From positions 1 to 64,000 of IMG/VR virus record IMGVR_UViG_3300027782_000060: a stretch of 64,000 bases of DNA; one strand, 5' to 3'. Both the position numbers and the translations under genes were made by a program. Position 1 is the stretch's first letter, and each line of letters begins with the position of its first letter. Origin of the DNA: a virus. Below are positions 46,501 through 52,484 of the stretch, piece after piece. Below the pieces are notes generated by a model. That model saw only the letters and a program-made list of their open reading frames with translations. It made no database searches and had not been told where the DNA came from.

Positions 46501-49500
46501 ATGCCACCAGAAGACATGCTTCCGGTCATTATGTCGTCGATTTCCCCATCGTCAAAGCCCATATTCGCAAGTTCATTGCGACTTCTTTTTTGACCGTCGC
46601 CCAATTGAGATAATGATGCAGAATATTTTCTCATCCACTTAGCGTGAATATCTCGCGACTTTGACTTAGTATCGATATCAAGCGAATCCCAATCAACGTC
46701 ATCCGGATTTGAGCCAAATAAATTCGTTAACTCGTCATACAAATCAACGCTTAGTCTGTCAGATAGGTCATGGTATTGCTGTATGAACTCAAGGTCTTCT
46801 TGAGTAATTTCTCCATTTTTAACCATCTTGTCGATAGTTGAACCACCATTGCGCGACATCATTCCCGCTGCCCGAGTAAATAACAATGGGTCCTTTGATA
46901 GGAATGCATATTCTCTTGGTGTTAGTCCGGTACCAAAAACAGATTCTATTGTCTGTTTTCCATCTACGGCCTTCCTTAACGAACGACGTGTAAGTTCTGC
47001 AGAAAGCGCACGTCTAAGCGGCGTGAGTTCTCCCTCGTACCATTTATTAAACTGCTCCTTGGAGATTATTCCCGACCGTACGTCGGCGAGTTTATTTGCT
47101 CGTTCATTGTCGAACTCGACATCTAGTGAGCGAACTTCTACATCAGTCATATCTGCCGCTTGCGCCGCAAACTCCCAATTCTTCATCCTTGACTTCAATG
47201 GGAAAACTTGACCCGTTTCTTCTTCACCATCACGTACTGCCTTCGTAAGCAATCCTGACGGCTTCCATATTCTCCTGCGCATTTCTTGCGGGATGGCATT
47301 ATCTTTCGCCAGAACAGAGAACATTAAATCGTTGTATTGTCTTGAACCAGACGTACCAAGAAATACGTTGTAACCACGACTATCAAATTCACGAACTAGA
47401 GAGTCTTTCGAAGGGAACCATGAAGGAATGAATGAACCACGTTCTTCGTCCCACGCACGTGGTGCGCGAATATCGTACATTGAGAGAGAATCGGCCAATT
47501 CTCTGTCTGACCATCCGCTCAACTCTGGGACCGGTCCTTTTGTTCGCGTTGTCTCGCGCTTGATGAACAAGTTCAATGGAGTGAGTGAAAATGTAGGCTT
47601 AGTCTTGGCGCTGCTGCGACTTCCCATGCCGGATTTTTGCGGACTTGGTCGCTGGCCAAGAAGAGTGTCTGCTTCTTGCTCGGTGAAGCCAAGTTCAAGA
47701 ATCGCCTGTCTGCGTTTTCCTGCTTCTCCGTCTAAGAATTTCTGCCCATTCCATTCAGATGGATTTCCGCGTTCGTCGCGCTTAATCATCCCATCGCCAC
47801 GGTCTATGACTTTTTCTCTTTTTAGAGTGCCAGTTTCACCAGTTTTTGGCTTTTCACCAGACCGACGTTTTTTCTCTGCGCCCAATTCTGCCGCTTCTTT
47901 ACGTAATGGGATTTGACGCTTTCTGTACTCGGCGAGGTCAATTTCTCCATCGTCAAGAAGAGTTTCCAGTTCATTGAGCGAATTTACATTGTCATCAAGT
48001 TTTGATGTTAATTCATCATCTGGTAATCCTGGCATTTCTTTATTTCCTGGCAACTTTGTTTCAGAACTCATTCCCTTGCTTGGTTTTTTGCCATCTTTCT
48101 CACGCCGAGCAATTTCTTTCTTAATTTTGTCATATTCTTTTGACCGTCGCATGTATGTAAAATCGCTGTCACCCTTGTCCCCAGGGCCGCCTAGGTAACG
48201 TAAATATTTTTCGTACAGGGCCTTTAACTCTTCATCACTGGTATCACGATAGGGACGCGTAAGGGAACTCATACCCGAAGGGGTGCCCTCTTCGCCCTTG
48301 GTCGGCATATTGTCAAATTTTGTTTCTTTCATGCTGGATGGAGATAAACCTGGTTTTTCTAGTTCAATACCCTCCATGTTTGCGCCACTAAAATCAGCCT
48401 TATCCAGTTTTGCGTTTCTTAAATCTGAACGAGTTAAATTTGCATTACTAAAATTAGTGTTTGTCAAGTTTGCGGAGACAAAGGATGAGTTGGTCATATC
48501 GAGACCACCAAAGTTTGCACCTTCTCCCTGTACTTCTTCTAGCAAGACACCCCTCATGCTTCGAGCGTTAGAGAAATCCATATCCCTAATGTCAGCCATG
48601 ATTAGATTTACTCCATCAAGTTTTGCCCCTTCAAGGTTTGTTTCGTTCAATAGAGCGGAGTGCATATTGAGTTTGGTTAAATCTGCATTTGTTAGATTCG
48701 CTCCCGAGAAATCGATGCGCCATGCTTGACTTATCTTGCTTAAATTTGCATCAATTAAAGAAGCATCTTCAAAAGTGGCGCTGTCAATAATGCATCCAGA
48801 AAAATTAGATTTATCAAGAGTGGAGCCAAAGAAACTTGCGTTACGTAATGAGTAATTTTTAAAATCAATGCCAGAGAAGTTTCCTTTGGAGAAATCCATT
48901 CCATCCAAATCACCATCAACTTTTGATGCCAAATTGTCGATAAGTTTTTGAACTTCGGCAGTTCTTGCTGATGTACTTGCCAGAACAGTCTCCCCATTTA
49001 GGGAAACTTTCTCCATAAGCGTCTTGTACTCTGGTAATGCCATTTTTGTAGCAATAGATATGCCTGATTTGCCTGCTTTATCGACTCCTGACTTCATTTT
49101 TTCTTCTCTTGCAAGACGTTCAGCCGTAAGGCTTGGATTCTTTTTTTCCTGTCGTCTATCAGAAAAATCTATATATGCTTGGATTACTGTGACTGGACTA
49201 ATTTTGTCTATAACAAAATCTATAACGGAGTCTAATTTTTTCTTTTTTGCTGGCGTTGCGTCGCGCCCTCGTGAATCTCTATTCGTTTTGGCAGATGACA
49301 TCCCGACAGAAGGTGGTCGACTCATAAAATCTTCAACTTCTTGAGTCGTTATATCCCAATTTTCTGCAATTTCTTTTATTGACGCACCCTCGTCGTATTC
49401 ATCCTGCATGATTTGTCCGACGGAAGTTGATGACATTCCGCCCTTTTTATTTTCACTAAGCAATTTTTCAACTTCATGGGCTGAAATTCCCCAGTTTTCC

Positions 49501-50921
49501 GCAATCTCCTTAATAGATGCGCCTTCATCGTATTCATCCTGCATCACTTGGCCAATAGAAATACCAAAATCAGACTGCATTTCATTATTGATATCAAAAT
49601 AATCTTCTGGTTCAATTGGTTCGTATTTTTTTATCTTTTCTTGCCAAGAAGTAACTTTTTCGCCACTAATTTTCTTCAATGTTTTTTTAATTTTTCTTGT
49701 AGTTTTATTGCCCTTGACTTCATCTCCAGAAAGAGCAAATACTTCTTTTGCTGAACGTTTGAATGACTCTAGAAGTTTGTCGTCTTCTGCCATTTGTATA
49801 ATGTCAGATGCCGTAAACCAACCCGTATCAGTGCTTTCGCCGTCCATCGACCGTAAGTCATTCAGTTCATCCGGCCCAACCTCAAACACGTAAGTGTCGT
49901 ATTTCCAGTCAGGGGCAACCTGGTCTGTGTAGGTGTGAATTGGTTTGAGTGTAGAGATATCTCCACCAACCTCTTCGCCAAATTCTTCAATCGCAGTAGC
50001 ACCTGGAAGTTTTGAATTTTCTTTATCTTTGTGTGCCCCACCAGGGAATGACCACTTGCCACCACCGACCGACATACCATCAGCGCGTCTCGCTAGAAAA
50101 TATTCGTATTCTCCGTCTGAATTTTTACGACGGACCAACGCTCCCGCTGCGCCATACTTGCCCCAATAGCGTTTTCCGTTTGTAGAGAAGTAATAACCTT
50201 CGCCGTTATCTGGCTTATTCCCGCCTCCACGTGGGGCAAAGAAAGGACGCTTCGGCGCTTTTGATGCACCGGAACGAAGCGACCAAACATCTTCTGCTGA
50301 AATATTCTCCGCAAAATAAACGCCATCATCATCCCGTGAAATTACATACTTCTGCCCGATATTGGCAGGAGGAGGAGGAGGTGTCCTGCGACCAGAACGC
50401 TTATCTAGGTCGCGCAATTGTTCTTCGTCTGGGGTCCAGAAACCATCAAACTGTTCTGGTACATCGGCAATCGGTGGTTCTTGGAAATCCGGGCCGTCTG
50501 AGGCGTTCGCACTACGCATGCCGGTTTCGGCTGTATCGTCCACGGGCTTCAAGGAGTTGACGTCTCCGCCAATTTTTTCAATAATTGAGCGAAGTTTTGT
50601 TTCGTCAAAGGAAATATTGCCGTCACCACTGCGTCGTTGCTTTTCTATTTCTAGGGCGTCGCCTTCGGTGAGTGAAGAAATTTTGCGAGCAAGATTCTTA
50701 GGTACAAGGAATCTAGGGATTATGGGTCGTTCAAGACCGGGCTTGCCTTCAAACACTATTCCGTCTGTATCTGCGTCAACGGTTCCTGTTATGTCAACAA
50801 ATGACATTCCTGGCGGTGCTGCACGAAGCCCACCACTAAGTCGTGTTCCAATTTTTGGCCCTAGGCCCTTAGATTCGAGACTTAACCCAAGGCCGAAAAC
50901 TAAGGGCGCTTGTATTTTTTT
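40515..50921 (-). CDS. Giant polyprotein 1, about 3,430-3,470 aa, probably made as a -1 frameshift fusion to the prohead protease
   Basis: The first ATG is at 50805-50807, but the frame is open to 50933 and the residues before that ATG (SKGLGPKIGTRLSGG, LRAAPPG) match the other giant proteins, so coding begins upstream. No ATG, GTG or TTG exists there. An A7 run at 50915-50921 would supply it by -1 frameshift from the protease. Domains: shared DADTDGIVFEG module; Nudix (GGGKWSFPGGAHKDKE, ~255); two ~45-residue HTH-like repeats (~415-490); pentapeptides (~626-826); one YLRYLGG module; unassigned helical regions; a KTSC-like part (~1910-1980); and a kinase-like domain (~2780-3005; HYVKTPRSLSH, WLANWDAVLNDN, RVDNGGSMKWRAQG). 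About 17 G-M-x-S motifs, at for example 50516, 49433, 49298, 48270, 47625, 46502, 45905, 45146, 43988, 42647, 42570, 41778 and 40945, lie between these parts. Confidence 0.9.
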   Translation of the reverse strand, partial: KKIQAPLVFGLGLSLESKGLGPKIGTRLSGGLRAAPPGMSFVDITGTVDADTDGIVFEGKPGLERPIIPRFLVPKNLARKISSLTEGDALEIEKQRRSGDGNISFDETKLRSIIEKIGGDVNSLKPVDDTAETGMRSANASDGPDFQEPPIADVPEQFDGFWTPDEEQLRDLDKRSGRRTPPPPPANIGQKYVISRDDDGVYFAENISAEDVWSLRSGASKAPKRPFFAPRGGGNKPDNGEGYYFSTNGKRYWGKYGAAGALVRRKNSDGEYEYFLARRADGMSVGGGKWSFPGGAHKDKENSKLPGATAIEEFGEEVGGDISTLKPIHTYTDQVAPDWKYDTYVFEVGPDELNDLRSMDGESTDTGWFTASDIIQMAEDDKLLESFKRSAKEVFALSGDEVKGNKTTRKIKKTLKKISGEKVTSWQEKIKKYEPIEPEDYFDINNEMQSDFGISIGQVMQDEYDEGASIKEIAENWGISAHEVEKLLSENKKGGMSSTSVGQIMQDEYDEGASIKEIAENWDITTQEVEDFMSRPPSVGMSSAKTNRDSRGRDATPAKKKKLDSVIDFVIDKISPVTVIQAYIDFSDRRQEKKNPSLTAERLAREEKMKSGVDKAGKSGISIATKMALPEYKTLMEKVSLNGETVLASTSARTAEVQKLIDNLASKVDGDLDGMDFSKGNFSGIDFKNYSLRNASFFGSTLDKSNFSGCIIDSATFEDASLIDANLSKISQAWRIDFSGANLTNADLTKLNMHSALLNETNLEGAKLDGVNLIMADIRDMDFSNARSMRGVLLEEVQGEGANFGGLDMTNSSFVSANLTNTNFSNANLTRSDLRNAKLDKADFSGANMEGIELEKPGLSPSSMKETKFDNMPTKGEEGTPSGMSSLTRPYRDTSDEELKALYEKYLRYLGGPGDKGDSDFTYMRRSKEYDKIKKEIARREKDGKKPSKGMSSETKLPGNKEMPGLPDDELTSKLDDNVNSLNELETLLDDGEIDLAEYRKRQIPLRKEAAELGAEKKRRSGEKPKTGETGTLKREKVIDRGDGMIKRDERGNPSEWNGQKFLDGEAGKRRQAILELGFTEQEADTLLGQRPSPQKSGMGSRSSAKTKPTFSLTPLNLFIKRETTRTKGPVPELSGWSDRELADSLSMYDIRAPRAWDEERGSFIPSWFPSKDSLVREFDSRGYNVFLGTSGSRQYNDLMFSVLAKDNAIPQEMRRRIWKPSGLLTKAVRDGEEETGQVFPLKSRMKNWEFAAQAADMTDVEVRSLDVEFDNERANKLADVRSGIISKEQFNKWYEGELTPLRRALSAELTRRSLRKAVDGKQTIESVFGTGLTPREYAFLSKDPLLFTRAAGMMSRNGGSTIDKMVKNGEITQEDLEFIQQYHDLSDRLSVDLYDELTNLFGSNPDDVDWDSLDIDTKSKSRDIHAKWMRKYSASLSQLGDGQKRSRNELANMGFDDGEIDDIMTGSMSSGGMSSKRKSNKKITSKWSEEDRRAFTEQNLRSKKVPKKKKKGPVANEWTERRAGREIKSTTRASDSTYGDSAKTASYYESLANQYFSGIAEYVGEDTRIVNSNYNPNIPTMDEPFASIRTSTVGSLKDGDFLPDGFDAPSMFSTPTNPRYKVVYVSKDKDGQIVFGARDLQTGELLVKKMGVNEILPNVMRQSTNKRFGGMSSSRKVGDVKLHAKLADQFKFEQFDEIEKDLNGFIDEINSINEQLNIIWKNGQRRTDAGLPDSDFDEKRYGELEDMRSSLEDTVGEYVKFAEFVAQENIMRRRNKAAVKLAKEKVQNALKKQESPSGNPFEMNDIDTRRLFELGVTEADVADILDSFDIDDREMERVFTAGRPPFTGTKFAKQISSIIDSRSSLDGPEFEEFDPEDEDEQREISKLARRMINSAADDSARRSKITDRSKTMIDVGVSSSSSGGMSSKTPMGKGLGTSKVLYPTRPNKFIAKDVSFVFYDANREELSVGYKDKKKYVFGGITPEMVNDIENGKNSLIASLNAVKKDARYTINPDGTVMGSPPNTLKLLNRDKDRLELIGDDLEVVESVIDGLKNGQNDMTRKMRSDRRNQAMSMASGLAKNNEYAMAFNIMDALDEIDTRTNGAGYMPNGMRSYAATIHPRVQVGLSQDEVGEIRDEIRAIMRKHNGNFFIKDGLSKYDGNLAAAQKKEGRAQLVLLLPEYNAIMNSYEELAKIDPDWTSVVGPHPVELAGVSKDGRFDTEKFKQTGDFAGKLINNGAPSEITVAEQRELINWARRQPGFRIVQSIASSYDEKNGALTANQWRTLRSLHSNYGKNQYNRGGLESRRNSIGMRSTSSTDGPMPMNAVSGNTMGNFVPYGGPTEGGSRNAEVIPNVDIKGKSVEQVVPEGISDEEALALIESIGAYHPKANPDGIKGREYVERRTRLLDSIAETRRITERRAALERAQQSGQIGDDVNLPSHLEFWPLVSEDTKSRLNTAAQNKYGAQFIDLEPYQMEDVLVFETGASGYYSAGTFKQIKKRPNAIDMEDWERLLLPVHQRVSEIDEEEKIKREAARLEADNSPSLEDMLDDPNIAPERKARIEGILAMRRESERKWKESAQTSSAKRRSAAKKEIKLQKYETIDDVGRDSVKNIETMAKAKYGSKFDSLTPVQQKDVLDSYAKERFGVEHYRNIEQSVQKAQSMAERFSQQERIDGEHLAAWDSITDFFNSSEQPSFTGEKIDSLRELLDNYPIENENSTDAELLLSNKIEDISSLIDEMEMSYDDENITIPTGRTGGMASSKKFTPRGVEVERDESSSRIGGMSSLFNRNKPDKTETDTGTVKAPDKPSKPERKKPIVTDGWKKVGGQGGSNPGGFFEDENGVRHYVKTPRSLSHIESEVLAAELYKMLGLGVPQISQGSYQGKPNVVSTLISEPSRPITGAMGDGSKQWQAKVIEGFVADAWLANWDAVLNDNVRADKNGNPIRVDNGGSMKWRAQGGPKGAAWGNTVGEIDSLRGQSPAAPVYRQITDQQIKDQVAKLEAISPDTIKATVASIVSDPAEAKELTDTLLARRQDLINRFGKGRSAGMSSRTALKPMPEFGSQKFMESLPATLSDLSNEELMRMWDSTRPFVNLQQYEMGENAKNLNIRMEKIKTDIRKRIKSEVSLRNGAPESRSEKIGQGSAEAMARASVERKNRSEAIRNLLNNRSNAIKKYYSSTRMEDDQHTAIWDDIDAALMADGDTDITLSKLDSMIQLLDDYISSNKKDVSKNEQRRNVGQAEKMRISLAQLAEEYASDPYVKNGGEDLEKPKTPRINRNGAETQNPASENNNISSRISMAPTKTTAQYMSARKGEARAEGMRSSTGMASKTGRAEIRGEATFFKSIQDMLLYEAGKSDDSKASSALRTLHTIMTRQKSGLISDKRTNAGAIYLMQDELDNILDALFLSIDRQVGRDNADRAKLLSNFADMLAMAGMATFIDKSVPEVNSRTVKKFNSEGREVEIPLNE
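41780..42570 (-). other. Kinase-like (HipA/PI-kinase-type) domain in giant protein 1
   Basis: GGSNPGGFFEDENGVRHYVK gives a Gly-rich nucleotide loop and Lys, ESEVLAAELYKMLGLGVP a following helix, WLANWDAVLNDNV a catalytic-type Asp...Asn and RVDNGGSMKWRAQG a metal-binding Asp. This layout is typical of phage polyvalent kinase-like domains related to HipA and PI3/4-kinase folds. It is bracketed by GMSSL (about 42570) and GMSSR (about 41778), about 265 residues. Confidence 0.65.
49440..50515 (-). other. Nudix hydrolase domain in giant protein 1
   Basis: GALVRRKNSDGEYEYFLARR leads to a Nudix box: GGAHKDKE, then IEEFGEEVGG, with the usual G-x5-E and EE-x-G signature but a longer middle insertion and Glu where the consensus has Arg. 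It ends in TGWFTASDI. Nudix enzymes cleave nucleoside diphosphate derivatives such as NAD or (p)ppGpp-like molecules. GMRSA (50516) precedes it; a GMSST site (49433) closes the fragment after one HTH-like repeat. Confidence 0.8.
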
Positions 50922-52360
50922 GAACCACCAGCCTTAGTGGTGATAGTTTCGATAGATTCTGCGGCCTTGGTTAATGCGCTAATTGATTCAGTGGATAGCC
51001 CATTGACGACATGAATACCGTATTCGTCGATTTCTACATCAAGGCGGTGGTATTCGAGAACCGGGTCGATTGCTGACTTAATATAGAAAGCCTCATGTGG
51101 TTCACACGCAATGGTAAATACCTGCTGATTATCCGACTTCCCGGTCATTCCCTTGAGAATGTCAATAACTGCGTCAATTTTTTCATTTCCGGTAGACGAA
51201 GAAATAGAGCCGTTTTGAATTCCTGAAAGAACAAAATCTGCCGCTGTATCTGCGCCAAAATCAAGTGACTTTTCCATTCCATAATTACCCATCTGGGGAA
51301 CAGCAGAAGGCATTCCGCTCATCGAGTACGGATTGACGGCCTGTGGTTTGACCATCATTGGCATCGAAGGCATCTGTGATGGGACTACGGTTGGCGAGGC
51401 AATTCTACTGTCATCGCTATGACTGCCCATTTTTTCGGGCTTGCCAAACATATATTCGCCACTATCCGGGTCTCTGTAATACGAAAGACGGTATGTAATG
51501 TGGTTTCCTTGCCCAACCTCGCGGTTGAATACTACGGAATTTTCTGTTGCATAAACAACATCAAGATTCGCACGGGAACGCGTCATTAATTCCATGGCAA
51601 GCATATTCCGTGCTTCATCCGAAAGTGTTCTCGCCTCTCCTTCACCAAAAATATCTTCACGTGAATTATTGCTATGGTCGGGTCGGGCCTGCTGGGCAAC
51701 TCCACTAATGACTCGTATTGGAGAAAGCCTGTTGGCATCAACGGAGACAATCCGTGGTATTGCAGAGGGGGCAGGGGTACCACCGTACATATGAGGGGAA
51801 TTTGGCATACCCATTGGAACGCCACACTTTTCACCCTCTTCGCTCTTTACGGAGATGGTGGCGGTCAACTGATTGGCACCATGGAGAACAGGACTTACTT
51901 CATAAAGTTCGACTTCTCTTAAAATGTTAGCCTGTACATTTGGGTCGAAAGTGGCATTGAGTGTCTTGTAGCCAATTGACCATTCTTGTTCTGGACCAAA
52001 GAATGCAACGCTAGAGAATGCTTCTCTTCCTTTTTCAGTTGCGAGATTAAACTGAACGCGTGCATAAACTCCACCAACTCCGGCCTGCTTCATCTTTGCT
52101 GGCAGTCGCGGGTCGTTTGCGGGTACTTCGTAAATCTCGATGACCTTACCGATGGGGTCATTCCAACTGTGTCCCCAAACTACGCGAGGCTTGCGACGCT
52201 TGAGACTTTCATTAAACGCCCCCGAGACAATTACGTCGCCTACGCTGTCCTTGTTGCCAATAGCAGCAACAAAACATTCGACGATTCCTTGGGCCTCATC
52301 AATATTGAACTGCCCATTAAGTGCCTTGAAATTGATATCTGACGTGGTATTTTGCGACAT
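50900..52360 (-). CDS. HK97-type prohead protease (S78/U35 family)
   Basis: The ATG at 52358-52360 has AGGAG 4 bases upstream; a TTG 24 bases further up is less likely. Residues 1-170 show the family core: ECFVAAIGNKDSVGDVI, then VVWGHSWNDPIGK with catalytic His64 and FFGPEQEWSIGYKT with catalytic Ser128, followed by REVELYEVSPVLHGANQLT. The protease matures HK97-like capsids by cutting the delta domain and is enclosed in the prohead. The family is usually ~200-250 residues; the additional ~310 residues here include a Met/Pro-rich linker with SGMPSA, itself a G-M-x-S match, and a C-terminal alpha/beta domain. The gene ends at a slippery A7 that can fuse it to giant protein 1. It lies between portal and polyprotein, upstream of the capsid gene. 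Confidence 0.93.
   Translation of the reverse strand: MSQNTTSDINFKALNGQFNIDEAQGIVECFVAAIGNKDSVGDVIVSGAFNESLKRRKPRVVWGHSWNDPIGKVIEIYEVPANDPRLPAKMKQAGVGGVYARVQFNLATEKGREAFSSVAFFGPEQEWSIGYKTLNATFDPNVQANILREVELYEVSPVLHGANQLTATISVKSEEGEKCGVPMGMPNSPHMYGGTPAPSAIPRIVSVDANRLSPIRVISGVAQQARPDHSNNSREDIFGEGEARTLSDEARNMLAMELMTRSRANLDVVYATENSVVFNREVGQGNHITYRLSYYRDPDSGEYMFGKPEKMGSHSDDSRIASPTVVPSQMPSMPMMVKPQAVNPYSMSGMPSAVPQMGNYGMEKSLDFGADTAADFVLSGIQNGSISSSTGNEKIDAVIDILKGMTGKSDNQQVFTIACEPHEAFYIKSAIDPVLEYHRLDVEIDEYGIHVVNGLSTESISALTKAAESIETITTKAGGSKKYKRP
50915..50921 (-). promoter_or_regulatory. Predicted -1 ribosomal frameshift slippery site A-AAA-AAA
   Basis: Near the 3' end of the protease gene the zero frame reads TCA AAA AAA TAC, giving the canonical X-XXY-YYZ heptamer of seven A. 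Slipping -1 continues as ATA CAA GCG without meeting a stop, into the frame of giant protein 1. The zero frame stops five codons later at 50900-50902. The -1 frame is closed upstream by TAA at 50934-50936. A fusion of about 482 + 3,466 residues would result. I did not identify a firm downstream pseudoknot. Confidence 0.75.
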
Positions 52361-52390
52361 ATCTCTCCTAGCGTCTATTGACAATGATAG

Positions 52391-52477
52391 TTTCAGTAGG
52401 TGTGAGTATTCTGCAACTAATGATAACTATGTTGGAAATATGTCTAGTTTACTGAAATTAGTGTATTGAGTTTCAGT
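52391..52477. promoter_or_regulatory. Three ACTGAAA elements in the portal-protease gap
   Basis: TTTCAGT at 52391-52397 and 52471-52477 and its inverse ACTGAAA at 52451-52457 lie in the 124-base gap between the portal stop and protease start. The 52471 copy is embedded in AGTATACTGAAAC on the minus strand, the same core as at 40467. The mixed orientation suggests an operator or promoter region for the protease-polyprotein gene. No confident -35/-10 pair could be set. Confidence 0.45.
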
Positions 52478-52484
52478 ATACTAT

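Noticed and set aside
50805-50807. ATG as the true start of giant protein 1
   Set aside because: Homology with the other giant proteins continues upstream of it, so initiation there would remove half of the shared module. It remains possible for a minor product.
50915-50921. A7 run as a plain sequencing or assembly error
   Set aside because: It cannot be excluded without reads, but the zero frame ends only a few codons later and the heptamer is exactly in slippery register, so a programmed frameshift is the better explanation. An indel would still mean a fused protein.
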